A stretch of DNA of 64,000 nt from Phytohabitans sp036906915 (GCF_036906915.1 NZ_JBAKHX010000007.1:97781-161780); one strand, 5' to 3'; positions 46,907 to 56,227 are shown, numbered from the stretch's first letter. Notes: generated by a model from the letters alone, not told the origin. Translations and numbers: made by a program.

Positions 46907-47045
46907 TGACGAGCACTGCGCGACACTCACCCCCGCCGGGGCTGCGGCCCGGCGGCTTCGTGACGGGCACTGCGCGACACTCACCCCCGCCGGGGCTGCG
47001 GCCCGGCGGCGGCGGGCGACACTCACCCCCGTAAGTGTCGCCCGC
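46907..47045. repeat. REP-like tandem repeat with terminal hairpin
   Basis: Two 49- to 54-base units (46907-46960 and from 46961) share CGACACTCACCCCCG, the GCCGGGGCTGCGGCCCGGC palindrome and TGACG-GCACTGCG. A third CGACACTCACCCCCG follows, this time as the left arm of a 12-bp hairpin (47012-47023 with 47034-47045). The whole stretch to 47217 holds no gene: after the repeats nothing else is recognisable. Confidence 0.65.
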
Positions 47046-47217
47046 ATTCGCCGCCGGTCTTCAGGTGGCCGCACCGTCCCCCAACGGCCCCACGTGCCAC
47101 CCATCCCCCGGCACCCGCTCGGTACACGGTCCGAATCGGACCGGTGTTCCCCCGAACCCACCAAGCGCGGCGCGTGCTGATCACGTTACGGCTCAAGGCT
47201 TTCAGGGCACAAGCGGG

Positions 47218-47751
47218 TTAGGCTGTCTCGCCCATCACATCACCAGCGCGTTTACCCTGTGGCAACGTCGGGTTCAGATGGGCGAAGGCTTGGAGGTTCG
47301 CCACCGACTCGCCGCGCTTGACACGCCACTCCCACTCGCGGCGGATCGCCGTACCGAAGCCAATCTCCAGCATCGTGTCGAACGATTCGTCGGCGTACGT
47401 GAGCACCGAACCCAGCAACCGGTCGAGCTCGTCCTCGTCGACGCCGGCGAGCCCCACGCGTCCGGTCAGGTAGACGTCGCCGACCTTGTCGATGGAGAAC
47501 GCGACCCCGTACATGCGCGCGTTGCGCTGCAACAGCCACGCCCACAGCTCTTCCCGCCGCTCGTCGGGCTGCCGCATCACGAACGCCTCGACCCGCAGGG
47601 CGTGCTCGCCCACGATGAGGTTGCAGACCGTCTTCAGCTTGTGGGTGCCGGGCAGAGTCACCGCGTACGACAGTTCGCCGGTGGGCTCGCAGGGCAGCTC
47701 TCGCTCCGCGCACACCTGCTCGATGAGCGCCCCGATGTCGGCCCGTTTCAC
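47218..47751 (-). CDS. YbjN-domain protein
   Basis: 177 residues of the YbjN (type III secretion chaperone-like) fold: alternating strands as in LSYAVTLPGTHKLKTVCNL and MYGVAFSIDKVGDVYLTG, and the C-terminal helix around ADESFDTMLEIGFG. Function is not established for actinobacteria. The start overlaps the mshA stop by 4 bases, so it is co-translated with mycothiol glycosyltransferase. Confidence 0.85.
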   Translation of the reverse strand: MKRADIGALIEQVCAERELPCEPTGELSYAVTLPGTHKLKTVCNLIVGEHALRVEAFVMRQPDERREELWAWLLQRNARMYGVAFSIDKVGDVYLTGRVGLAGVDEDELDRLLGSVLTYADESFDTMLEIGFGTAIRREWEWRVKRGESVANLQAFAHLNPTLPQGKRAGDVMGETA

Positions 47752-49103
47752 AGGCAGTCCACGAGCGCGAGTTCGGCAGCGATCTGCTCCCGGTGCTCGG
47801 TCATCACGTCACGGTAGACGGCGAGCAGGCCGGACGCGGTGCGCTCCCAGGAGAACCGGTGGGCGTGTCCGACCGCGCCGCGTGCCAGCGCCTCCCGTTG
47901 TGCCGGCGCGTGGAGCAGCGCTCCCAGTACCCGCGCCCAGTCGTCTGGCGCGTGCCCGTCGACCAGTACGCCACTCACGCCGTCGCGAACCGCGGTGACG
48001 AGCCCACCGACGGCGGCGGCGACCACCGGCGTGCCGCAGGCCTGTGCCTCCAGCGCGACGAGGCCGAACGACTCGTTGTACGACGGCACCGCGACCAGGT
48101 CGGCGGCCCTGTACAGGTCGGGCAGCGCGTCACCGGTGAGCGGTGGCAGGAACCGCACCGCGTCGGTGACGCCGAGCGAGGCGGCCAACTCGATCAGGGA
48201 GGTCGGCCTTTCGAGTCCGCTGCCGCTGGGCCCGCCGCAGACGACGACGGTGACCTGACTGGCCAGGGCCGGGTCGCGCTCGCGAAGGGCGGCGACGGCA
48301 CGCAGTAGTACGTCTGGGGCTTTGAGCGGCTGGATGCGCCCGACGAACGCGACGATGTTTCCCTGCTCCGGCAGGCCCAGGTGACGGCGGGCGGCGAGCC
48401 GCGCCGCGGCCTCGCGCCCGGCGGTCGCGGGCCGGAAGCGCTCCAGGTCGACGCCGGGCTCGACCACCGAGACCCGCTGCGAATCGGCGTCGTAACGGTC
48501 GATCAGGTCGCGCGCCTCCACCTGGGTGTTGGCGACCAGGCGGTCGGCGACGCCGATGACCTGTTCCTCGCCCACGACCCGACCCAGAGGCTCCGGGCGG
48601 TCGCCGGTGGCGAGCTGGCAGTTCTTGACCTTGGCAAGGGTGTGGGCGGTGTGCACGAGCGGCACGCCCCACCGGTCCTTGGCGAGCAACCCCACCTGGC
48701 CCGACAGCCAGTAGTGCGAGTGGATCATGTCGTAGTACCCGGGCGCGTGCGCCGCCTCCGCGCGCAGGACGCCGGTCGTGAAACCGCACATCTGGCCCGG
48801 CAGGTCTTCCTTGGCCAGCCCTTCGAACGGCCCCGATGTGATGTGTCGCACCACCACGCCAGGCGCCATCTCGACCCGGGAAGGCAGGCCGCTCGACGTG
48901 GCGCGGGTGAAGATCTCGACCTCGACGCCGGCATCGGCGAGACGGCGGGCGACCTCGACGATGTAGACGTTCATGCCGCCGGCGTCGCCGGTGCCCGGCT
49001 GGTCCAGCGGCGAGGTGTGCACTGAGAGGGTGGCGATGCGCCGCGGCGTGGGCCACGGCTGTGGCTGTCGCTGCCGGACCACGCCTGTCTGCGTGTGCGC
49101 CAC
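47748..49103 (-). CDS. mshA: D-inositol-3-phosphate glycosyltransferase MshA
   Basis: First step of mycothiol synthesis: transfers GlcNAc from UDP-GlcNAc to inositol-3-phosphate. GTG 49103 follows GGAAGGA and gives 451 residues. HTSPLDQPGTGDAGGMNVY is the MshA N-terminal signature (GT-B), and EAQACGTPVVAAAVGG the C-terminal nucleotide-binding motif with the Glu pair in SYNESFGLVALE. YbjN is coupled to its end. Confidence 0.94.
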   Translation of the reverse strand: MAHTQTGVVRQRQPQPWPTPRRIATLSVHTSPLDQPGTGDAGGMNVYIVEVARRLADAGVEVEIFTRATSSGLPSRVEMAPGVVVRHITSGPFEGLAKEDLPGQMCGFTTGVLRAEAAHAPGYYDMIHSHYWLSGQVGLLAKDRWGVPLVHTAHTLAKVKNCQLATGDRPEPLGRVVGEEQVIGVADRLVANTQVEARDLIDRYDADSQRVSVVEPGVDLERFRPATAGREAAARLAARRHLGLPEQGNIVAFVGRIQPLKAPDVLLRAVAALRERDPALASQVTVVVCGGPSGSGLERPTSLIELAASLGVTDAVRFLPPLTGDALPDLYRAADLVAVPSYNESFGLVALEAQACGTPVVAAAVGGLVTAVRDGVSGVLVDGHAPDDWARVLGALLHAPAQREALARGAVGHAHRFSWERTASGLLAVYRDVMTEHREQIAAELALVDCL

Positions 49104-49335
49104 GCCTTGCTCCTTCCACCACGGTGAGTGACCGCTCGGCTGCATCTAGGCAACCTCAGACATCAACCCCCGTGTCGTGCCCCATCTTCCCGTTCTGGTC
49201 CGATACCCGCATACTCCGAGGTCCAGGACGTGGGGGCGATCACATGTGGGGCTGCGCGAGAATCGGTGGCATGACAGAGCTAGCAAGCCGCCGGCACAGC
49301 TCCCTCGACTCCGGGCCGGCTGCGGGAGGCGGCGC

Positions 49336-50100
49336 ATGACACCGATTGCGATCGTGACCGGGGCGTCCAGCGGCATCGGCGCGGCGACCGCGCGCAGGCT
49401 GGCGACCGAGGGGTTCCACGTCGTCGTCGCCGCCCGGCGGGTCGACCGGCTCGACGAGCTCGCCAAGGGGATCACGGAGGCCGGCGGCATCGCCACGGCT
49501 GTGCCCTGCGACGTGACGTCCGACGAGTCGGTGGCGGCGCTGGCGACCGCCGTGGCCGAGCTGGGCGAGCCCGTCACCCTGCTGGTCAACAACGCCGGCG
49601 GCGCCCGCGGCCTGGACCCGGTCGGGTCGGCGCGAGTCGAAGACTGGCAGTGGATGTACGACGTGAACGTGCTCGGCACGCTGCGGGTGACCCAGGCGCT
49701 GCTGCCCGCGCTGGAGGCGTCGGGCGCGGGCACCGTCGTCGTGCTGAGCTCCACCGCCGGTTTGATCGTGTACGAGGGTGGGGGCGGCTACGCGGCCGCA
49801 AAGCACGCGCAGACCGCGCTCGCCGAGACGCTGCGGCTGGAGCTGTGCGGGCACCCGATCCGCGTGGTCGAGATCGACCCGGGCATGGTGAAGACCGACG
49901 AGTTCGGGCTGACCCGCTTCGGGGGCGACGAGGCGCGGGCGGAGGCGGTCTACGAGGGTGTCGCCGAGCCGCTGGTGGCCGAGGACGTCGCGGACTGCAT
50001 CGCGTGGACCGCCACCCGGCCGCACCACGTCAACGTCGACCGGCTGGTGGTCCGGCCGCTCGCCCAGGCGGCGCAGCACAAGGTGCACCGGGTGAAGTAG
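49336..50100 (+). CDS. SDR-family NAD(P)-dependent oxidoreductase
   Basis: 254 residues, ATG 49336 after GGGAGG. Classical SDR: TGASSGIGAATARRL (cofactor), NNAGG, the catalytic Ser in VLSSTAG and Y-x-x-x-K in YAAAKHAQ. Substrate unknown. A 22-codon open frame (49271-49339) ends on its ATG as ATGA and may be a coupled leader. The methyltransferase starts directly after its stop. Confidence 0.9.
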   Translation: MTPIAIVTGASSGIGAATARRLATEGFHVVVAARRVDRLDELAKGITEAGGIATAVPCDVTSDESVAALATAVAELGEPVTLLVNNAGGARGLDPVGSARVEDWQWMYDVNVLGTLRVTQALLPALEASGAGTVVVLSSTAGLIVYEGGGGYAAAKHAQTALAETLRLELCGHPIRVVEIDPGMVKTDEFGLTRFGGDEARAEAVYEGVAEPLVAEDVADCIAWTATRPHHVNVDRLVVRPLAQAAQHKVHRVK

Positions 50101-50886
50101 GTGCCGCGTCCGGTCGGGGCCATCACCCGCGGTACGACGAACCCCAACCGGCTGCGCCGGGTGGACAACTGGATCGCGGCCCACTGCGGCGACCTGCTCC
50201 GGGACGCGCCGGACCCGCTGGTGATCGACCTCGGTTTCGGCGCGACTCCGGTGACCACAGTGGAGCTGCGGGCCCGGCTGGCCACCGCGGTCCGGCCGGA
50301 CGTACGGGTCGTCGGGCTGGAGATCGATCCGGCCCGGGTGGCCGCCGCCGCGCCTGCCGCCGATCCACCGGGGCTCGACTTCCTACGGGGCGGCTTCGAG
50401 CTGGCTGGCCTGCGCCCGGTCGTCGTGCGGGCTCTCAACGTGCTCCGGCAGTACGACGAGGCGGCGGTGGGCCCTGCCTGGCGCGCCATGACCGCAGCGC
50501 TCGCGCCCGACGGGGTTCTCGTCGAAGGCACCTGCGACGAATTGGGCCGCCTCGCGTCGTGGGTACTGCTCGACGGCGCCGGCCCGCGCTCGCTGACCCT
50601 GGCCGCGAAGCTGTCCACACTCGACACGCCAGCCACGCTCGCGGAGCGGTTGCCCAAGGCGCTCATCCACCACAACGTGCCCGGTGAGCCTGTGCACGAG
50701 TTCGTCGGCGCGCTGTCCGGCGGTTGGCGGGACGCCGCGCCCTACGCCACCTTCGGCCCGCGCCAGCGGTGGGTGCGCGCCGTGTCGGCGGTACGCGAAG
50801 CGGGCTGGCCGGTGCTCGACCGGCCAGCCCGCTGGCGACTGGGTGAGGTGACGGTGGCGTGGCCGGCGGTCGCGCCGGCCACCTGA
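50101..50886 (+). CDS. Class I SAM-dependent methyltransferase
   Basis: 261 residues from GTG 50101, which follows the SDR TAG with no spacer. SAM-binding loop is VIDLGFGATPVTTVEL (modified G-x-G) and the acidic strand end is VVGLEIDPARV. The protein also has RALNVLRQYDEAAVGPAWRAM typical of a small actinobacterial family. Target unknown. Zero-spacing with the SDR suggests the two act together. Confidence 0.82.
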   Translation: MPRPVGAITRGTTNPNRLRRVDNWIAAHCGDLLRDAPDPLVIDLGFGATPVTTVELRARLATAVRPDVRVVGLEIDPARVAAAAPAADPPGLDFLRGGFELAGLRPVVVRALNVLRQYDEAAVGPAWRAMTAALAPDGVLVEGTCDELGRLASWVLLDGAGPRSLTLAAKLSTLDTPATLAERLPKALIHHNVPGEPVHEFVGALSGGWRDAAPYATFGPRQRWVRAVSAVREAGWPVLDRPARWRLGEVTVAWPAVAPAT

Positions 50887-50889
50887 CAC

Positions 50890-51372
50890 CTACGGCGTGA
50901 TCTGGTTCCGCCTGCGCCGGGCGAGGAGCAGTACGCCCGCGCCACCGAGCAGCAGGGCCGCGCCGGCCCCCGCGGTCAGCGCGACGTCGTTACCGGTCTG
51001 CGGCATCTCCGGCGTCTTGCTCGGGCTCGCCGAGGCGGTCACCGACGTGGTGGCGGAAGGCGTGACGGATGGGCTCGACGTCGGACTCGACGTGGTGCTC
51101 ACGCTCGGGCTTGGGCGGGGCGACTTCGTGTGGCTGGCGCTGGGGCTGGGGCTCGTCGTGGAACTCACGCTCGGGCTCGGGCTGGTGGTCGCGCTCACGC
51201 TCGCGGACGGGGTTCCGTAACCGCCGTAGCCGTTTGTCCGCTCCACACTTGGCGCGCCATTGCCGGCCAGCACGGCGGATGCCGACGCGACGACGGCCGT
51301 CGTGATTCCGGCGACGAGCAGACCTGCTATCGAAACGCGCCGAATGACGCTCGTTTTAGTCGAGATCAACAC
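50890..51372 (-). CDS. Cell-surface protein with sortase-type C terminus
   Basis: 160 residues from GTG 51372. Signal peptide (RRVSIAGLLVAGITTAVVASASAVLA), then a Ser/Thr/Pro-rich low-complexity stalk of about 90 residues, then MPQTGND, a hydrophobic helix and RRRR tail: the full sortase-sorting signal, with Met for the usual Leu of LPXTG. It should be covalently fixed to peptidoglycan. The stalk suggests heavy glycosylation. An upstream TTG (51405) would add 11 poor residues. Confidence 0.78.
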   Translation of the reverse strand: MLISTKTSVIRRVSIAGLLVAGITTAVVASASAVLAGNGAPSVERTNGYGGYGTPSASVSATTSPSPSVSSTTSPSPSASHTKSPRPSPSVSTTSSPTSSPSVTPSATTSVTASASPSKTPEMPQTGNDVALTAGAGAALLLGGAGVLLLARRRRNQITP

Positions 51373-51452
51373 ACTTCGGACAACGAGGATAAAGGGAAAT
51401 GGCAACGCTGTTTACTCATAGGTAATTTCGGGATTCCCTCCGCACGCAGTTC

Positions 51453-51908
51453 ATGGGGGTGACAGCGATGTTCGAATCAGCTGCCGTAGGGGTCATCGCG
51501 AGCCCTGTGCTCGGGTTCGCCGTGCCGGCATCCGCCGAGTCCGAGGTGGTGCGCCTCACGAACGACACCCGGGCGGACCACGGCTGCCCGGCGGTACGCG
51601 AGGACAGCCGGCTCAGGACCGCCGCGCGCCGCCACAGCGCCGACATGGCGGCAAACGACTTCTTCAGCCATACCGGCAGCGATGGGAGCGATTTCAGCAC
51701 CCGCGCCAAGCGGGCCGGCTACGACCACGCGATGAGCGAGAACATCGCGAAGGGCCACCCGACCGCCGCCGACGTGGTCAAGGGTTGGCTCGGCAGCGCG
51801 CCGCGCCGCAGCGCGATCCTCGACTGCACGGCCAAAGCGGTCGGCATCGGAGTGGCCAAGGCCCACGACGGCGCCCTTCTCTGGACCCAGGACTTCGGTC
51901 GGGTCTAG
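51453..51908 (+). CDS. Secreted CAP/SCP-family protein
   Basis: 151 residues. An export sequence ends near PASA/ES (about 30). CAP domain: residues EVVRLTNDTRADHGC, LRTAARRHSADMAANDFFSH, and SENIAKGHPTAADVVKGWLGS with the conserved HSADMA His and E-N-I. A Cys pair (45, 124) could form a disulfide. The signal sequence is short in its charged part, so the start could be a little off. Outside the cell; role in envelope or lipid binding unknown. Confidence 0.83.
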   Translation: MGVTAMFESAAVGVIASPVLGFAVPASAESEVVRLTNDTRADHGCPAVREDSRLRTAARRHSADMAANDFFSHTGSDGSDFSTRAKRAGYDHAMSENIAKGHPTAADVVKGWLGSAPRRSAILDCTAKAVGIGVAKAHDGALLWTQDFGRV

Positions 51909-52993
51909 ATTTCGCAGTTCACGAGCACCGGTTCGGGGTGCAAGGTCACGCCGAACCGGTCGTGAACCCGATCGCGGATCTCGGCCGCGAGCGCGAGCAG
52001 CGCCGACGTCGTGCCGCCGCCCCGGTGGGTCAGCGCCAGGGTGTGCTTTGACGAGATCGCCACGCCGTCCGTGCGCGGGTGGCCCTTCTGGAAGCCCGCC
52101 TTGTCGATCAGCCAGGCGGCGCTGACCTTGACCACGCCGTCCGGGCTCGGCCAGGAAGGCGGCTCGCCGATCCCGGCGGCTCGCTCCCGCAGCGCCGCGT
52201 ACGCCGCCGGGTCCAGTACGGGGTTGGTGAAGAACGACCCCACCGACCGGGTGTCCGGATCGGCCGGGTCGAGCACCATGCCCTTGCCGGCGCGAAGGGC
52301 AAGCACGGCTGCGCGCGCGTCTGCCAGCGGCACCCGATCGCCGATCTCCACGCCGAGCGCCCGAGCCAGCTCGGCGTACCGCACCGGGCCGGACAGCGGC
52401 GACCTGACCAGCCGGAAGTCGACCGAGATCACCAGCCAGCGGCTGCTGTGCTTGAAGACGCTCGCCCGGTACGCGAAGCCGCACTCATCGCTGGTCATCG
52501 TGCACAGCTCACCCCGCACCCGGTCGTACGCCCGCACCGCCGTGATCGTCTCCGCGACCTCTTGGCCGTACGCGCCGACGTTCTGGATCGGGGTCGCACC
52601 GGCGGACCCCGGGATGCCGGACAGGCACTCCAGGCCCGACCACCCGGCGTCGACAGCGGCCGCCACGACGTCGTCCCAGGGCTCACCCGCCTCGACGGTC
52701 ACGTCTACCGTGCCGCCGTCCTCGGAGCGCACCGCCACGCCTCGTGACCTGATCAGCACAACCGTGCCGGGGAACCCCGCGTCTCCGACCACCACGTTGC
52801 TGCCGCCGGCCAAGAAGAACACCGGCTCCTCGGTACGCTGACCGATTTGCACTAGTTCCTCCGCGTTGCTAGCGGTGATCAAGTGACCAGCGGGACCGCC
52901 GAGGCCCAATGTGGTGTAAGCGGCCAGCGAACGGGTAACCGTCGGACCGGTAGCGGCTGGCACTTTCGCCCTAACGTCTCGCACGCCACTCAC
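51905..52993 (-). CDS. murB: UDP-N-acetylenolpyruvoylglucosamine reductase (MurB)
   Basis: Reduces UDP-GlcNAc-enolpyruvate in peptidoglycan synthesis, using FAD and NADPH. 362 residues: FFLAGGSNVVVGD, GSAGATPIQNVGAYGQEV, the active-site Ser in SVGSFFTNPV and the Glu in LHPEPVLV. Its last codon shares CTAG with the convergent CAP gene stop. Confidence 0.95.
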   Translation of the reverse strand: MSGVRDVRAKVPAATGPTVTRSLAAYTTLGLGGPAGHLITASNAEELVQIGQRTEEPVFFLAGGSNVVVGDAGFPGTVVLIRSRGVAVRSEDGGTVDVTVEAGEPWDDVVAAAVDAGWSGLECLSGIPGSAGATPIQNVGAYGQEVAETITAVRAYDRVRGELCTMTSDECGFAYRASVFKHSSRWLVISVDFRLVRSPLSGPVRYAELARALGVEIGDRVPLADARAAVLALRAGKGMVLDPADPDTRSVGSFFTNPVLDPAAYAALRERAAGIGEPPSWPSPDGVVKVSAAWLIDKAGFQKGHPRTDGVAISSKHTLALTHRGGGTTSALLALAAEIRDRVHDRFGVTLHPEPVLVNCEI

Positions 52994-53068
52994 CCTAGGC
53001 TGGAGGCAGACTGGGCAACCTTACGGTGGTGCACCTTGAGGCGGTCTAGTCGCGTCGGGAGGATCGTG

Positions 53069-53836
53069 ATGAGCAGACTGCACGGCTCGAGAGACTTCTG
53101 GATCGCCGGCCTGCGCGCCGAGGGTCCGGCGTTCCGCACCGCGGTCGCGGAGGCGCCGCCCGACGCCGAGATCCCGTCCTGCCCCGACTGGACCGTCACC
53201 GACCTCGTCCACCACCTGGGCTCCGTGTACCGGTGGGTCCGCGGCCACGCCGGTCGAGGGGTCACCACCCCACCCGAGTCGCGGCGGGCGCCCCTCCTGG
53301 AAGACCTGCCGACCGGTCCGGCGGCCGTCGAGTGGTGGCAGGAGGAGTACCAGCAGCTCGTCGAGGCGCTCGACGCGCTCGACCCCGAACTCCCCGCGTG
53401 GAACTGGGCGCCCCAGGCGAAGAAGGCCGGCTTCTGGCACCGGCGAATGGCGCAAGAGACGGCGGTGCACCGGTGGGACGCCCAGATGGCGATCGGCACG
53501 GGTGAGCCGGTCGAGACCAAGCTCGCGGTCGACGGCGTTGGCGAGGTGCTCGACACCTGGCTGCCCGCTGGCCGGCGCCAGCTGCCCGGCCCGCGCCACG
53601 GCGTGGTGCAGCTCGTGGCCACCGACGCCAGCCAGGAGTGGTTTCTGCGGCTGCGCGGCGAAGGCGTCGCCCTGCTCGACACCGGCACGCTGCTCGACAG
53701 CGACGAGCACCACGCCCGGGTGTACGCGGCCGGCACGGCGAGCGACCTGCTGCTCGCCCTGTTCGGGCGAGTCCCGTTCGACGTGCTCGAGGTGACCGGC
53801 GACGCGACGCTCCTGGACTGCCTGCGCACCGGTTGA
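53069..53836 (+). CDS. Mycothiol-dependent maleylpyruvate isomerase-family protein
   Basis: 255 residues, ATG 53069 with GGGAGG 6 bases upstream. N-terminal DinB/MDMPI-like helical bundle: DLVHHLGSVYRWVRGHAG and RRMAQETAVHRWDAQ supply the metal-binding His/Glu; C-terminal SCP2-like half. Uses mycothiol, fitting mshA 5 kb away. Substrate unknown; the family includes maleylpyruvate isomerases and detoxification enzymes. Confidence 0.88.
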   Translation: MSRLHGSRDFWIAGLRAEGPAFRTAVAEAPPDAEIPSCPDWTVTDLVHHLGSVYRWVRGHAGRGVTTPPESRRAPLLEDLPTGPAAVEWWQEEYQQLVEALDALDPELPAWNWAPQAKKAGFWHRRMAQETAVHRWDAQMAIGTGEPVETKLAVDGVGEVLDTWLPAGRRQLPGPRHGVVQLVATDASQEWFLRLRGEGVALLDTGTLLDSDEHHARVYAAGTASDLLLALFGRVPFDVLEVTGDATLLDCLRTG

Positions 53837-53852
53837 TCCCTAGTATTGGGGG

Positions 53853-55211
53853 ATGACGGTAGGCCTGCGGTTTCCGGACGGATTCGTATGGGGTGCGGCG
53901 ACCGCGGCGTACCAGATCGAGGGCGCGGCCCGCGACGACGGCCGCGGTCCGTCGATCTGGGACACGTTCTCGCGTACGCCGGGGAAGGTGTTCGCCGGTC
54001 ACACCGGTGACGTGGCGTGCGACCACTACCACCGGTACCCCGACGACATCGGCCTGATGGCCGACGTGGGGCTGCGGTCGTACCGGTTCTCGATCTCGTG
54101 GCCGCGGATCAAGCCCGACGGCACCGGCCCGGTCAACCCGCGCGGGCTCGACTTCTACGACCGGCTCGTCGACGCCCTGCACGAGCGCGGCATCGACCCG
54201 GTGGTGACCCTGTACCACTGGGACCTGCCGCAGCCGCTGGAAGACCGCGGCGGCTGGACGGCGCGCGAGACCGCCTCCTGGTTCGCCGAGTACGCCGCGG
54301 CGGTGTACCAGCGGCTGGGCGACCGCGTGCGGGTGTGGACCACGCTCAACGAGCCGTGGTGCTCCGCCTTCCTGGGATATGCCTCGGGCATCCACGCCCC
54401 CGGGCACCAGGACCCGGCGGCGGCGCTCAAAGCTGTACACCATCTGCTCCTGGCCCATGGCCTCGCGGTGGGTGAGCTGCGCGCGGCGGGTGCGCAGACC
54501 CTCGGGATCACGCTGAATCCCTCAGCGGTGCGCCCGGCGGACCCGGACAATGCCGCGGACGTCGAGGCCGCGCGCGTCGTGCACGCCCTCAGCAACCGGA
54601 TCTTCTACGACCCGATCCTGGCCGGCACCTATCCGCCGGAGGCCATGGAGCTGATCGAAGCGTTGGCCGGCCTCGGCCACATCCACGACCAGGATGCCAA
54701 GACCATCGCCGCACCGATCGACCTGCTCGGCGTCAACTACTACGCGCCCACCTACGTGGCGGGGCGCAAGGGCTCCCCCGGCGGCGGCCCGAACAACCCG
54801 GGCACCGAGGGCATCGAGTTCCTGCCGCCGACGGGCCCGCTGACCGACATGGGCTGGCAGATCGAGCCGGCCGGCCTCACCGGGCTGCTGGAGCAGATCC
54901 ACGCCGACTACCCGGGCATTCCCATCATGATCACGGAGAACGGCGCGGCGTTCCCCCACACCGGCCCCGACCACGACCGGATCTCCTACGTAGACGGTCA
55001 TCTGCGCGCGGTGCACGACGCCATCTCACGCGGTGTCGACGTACGCGGATACTTCCTGTGGTCGTTCCTCGACAACTTCGAGTGGGCCGAGGGATACGCC
55101 AAGCGCTTCGGCATCGTCCACGTCGACTACCAGACACAGCGCCGCACGCTGAAGGAGAGCGCCCACTGGTACCGCTCGGTCATCGCGCGCAACGGGCTCG
55201 AGGATCGATGA
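53853..55211 (+). CDS. Family 1 beta-glucosidase
   Basis: 452-residue GH1 enzyme. FPDGFVWGAATAAYQIEGA is the N-terminal signature; the acid/base Glu lies in TLNEPW and the nucleophile Glu in ITENGAAF. No signal peptide, so it acts in the cytoplasm on imported disaccharides such as cellobiose. The stop overlaps the LacI start by ATGA. Confidence 0.95.
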   Translation: MTVGLRFPDGFVWGAATAAYQIEGAARDDGRGPSIWDTFSRTPGKVFAGHTGDVACDHYHRYPDDIGLMADVGLRSYRFSISWPRIKPDGTGPVNPRGLDFYDRLVDALHERGIDPVVTLYHWDLPQPLEDRGGWTARETASWFAEYAAAVYQRLGDRVRVWTTLNEPWCSAFLGYASGIHAPGHQDPAAALKAVHHLLLAHGLAVGELRAAGAQTLGITLNPSAVRPADPDNAADVEAARVVHALSNRIFYDPILAGTYPPEAMELIEALAGLGHIHDQDAKTIAAPIDLLGVNYYAPTYVAGRKGSPGGGPNNPGTEGIEFLPPTGPLTDMGWQIEPAGLTGLLEQIHADYPGIPIMITENGAAFPHTGPDHDRISYVDGHLRAVHDAISRGVDVRGYFLWSFLDNFEWAEGYAKRFGIVHVDYQTQRRTLKESAHWYRSVIARNGLEDR

Positions 55212-56227
55212 CCAGGGCGGCGCGGGAGCGGCCGACGCTGGAGGCGGTGGCGCGGCGCGCCGGCGTCTCCCGCGCCACGGTCTCCCGCGTCGTCAACGGC
55301 TCCACCACCGTCGCCGAATCCATCCGCGACGCCGTGCGCCAGGCCGTCGAGGAGATGGGGTACGTCCCCAACCTCGCCGCCCGCAGCCTCGTCACCCAGC
55401 GCACCGACTCGATCGCCCTGATCCTGCCCGAGTCGGCCACCCGGGTGTTCTCCGACGACCAGTTCTTCCCTCGCATCGTGCGCGGCGTCAGCCAGGAGCT
55501 CGAGGCCGCCGACAAGCAGCTCGTGCTCATCATGGCCGGCTCGACGGCAAGCTATGACCGGGTCGAGCGATACACCACGGGCCGGCACGTCGACGGCGTC
55601 ATGTTCGCCTCGATGCACGGCGTCGACCCGCTCCCGAGCACCCTCGCCCGCCTCGGCATCCCCGTCGTGTGCAGCGGCCGCCCCCTGGGACGCATCACCC
55701 CGACCGTGCCGTACGTCGACGTCGACTCCGTCCGGGGCGCCGCCGACGCGGTACGCCATCTGATCGACACCGGCCGGCAGCGCATCGCCACCATCGCCGG
55801 CCCGCAGGACATGGTCGCCGGCGTCGACCGCCTCACCGGATACCGCAACGAACTGCGCGACTCCGCCCGCCGCTCCATCGTCGCCGTCGGCGACTTCACC
55901 CGGGAGTCCGGTGCGCAGGCCATGCGCCAGCTGCTGCTGGACGACCCGCATCTCGACGCCGTGTTCGCCGCCTCCGACCTGATGGCACACGGTGCCCTGC
56001 GCACGCTGCGCGAAGCCGGCCGGCGGGTGCCCGACGACGTGGCCGTGGTCGGCTTCGACGACGTCGAGATCGCCCAGTACACCGATCCACCGCTCACGAC
56101 CGTCCGTCAGCCGATAGTCCAGATCGGACGCGAGATGGCGCGCCAGTTGCTGCGACAGGCCTCCGGCGAAGACGTCGAAGACGCATTGATCCTGCCCACC
56201 GAGCTAATCATCCGCGAATCCGCCTGA
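55208..56227 (+). CDS. LacI-family transcription regulator
   Basis: 339 residues from ATG 55208, coupled to the GH1 gene. N-terminal HTH LEAVARRAGVSRATVSRVVNG followed by the hinge helix NLAARSLVTQRT, then a periplasmic-binding-like sensor (IALILPES, VMFASMHGVD, VAVVGFDDVEIAQY). Likely represses the beta-glucosidase and perhaps the CBM2 gene when the inducing sugar is absent; no CebR-type TGGGAGCGCTCCCA operator was found nearby. Confidence 0.92.
   Translation: MTRAARERPTLEAVARRAGVSRATVSRVVNGSTTVAESIRDAVRQAVEEMGYVPNLAARSLVTQRTDSIALILPESATRVFSDDQFFPRIVRGVSQELEAADKQLVLIMAGSTASYDRVERYTTGRHVDGVMFASMHGVDPLPSTLARLGIPVVCSGRPLGRITPTVPYVDVDSVRGAADAVRHLIDTGRQRIATIAGPQDMVAGVDRLTGYRNELRDSARRSIVAVGDFTRESGAQAMRQLLLDDPHLDAVFAASDLMAHGALRTLREAGRRVPDDVAVVGFDDVEIAQYTDPPLTTVRQPIVQIGREMARQLLRQASGEDVEDALILPTELIIRESA

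Noticed and set aside
46907..47045. CRISPR-like array
   Set aside because: Only two or three units, no unique spacers of equal length, and the repeats are adjacent to each other.
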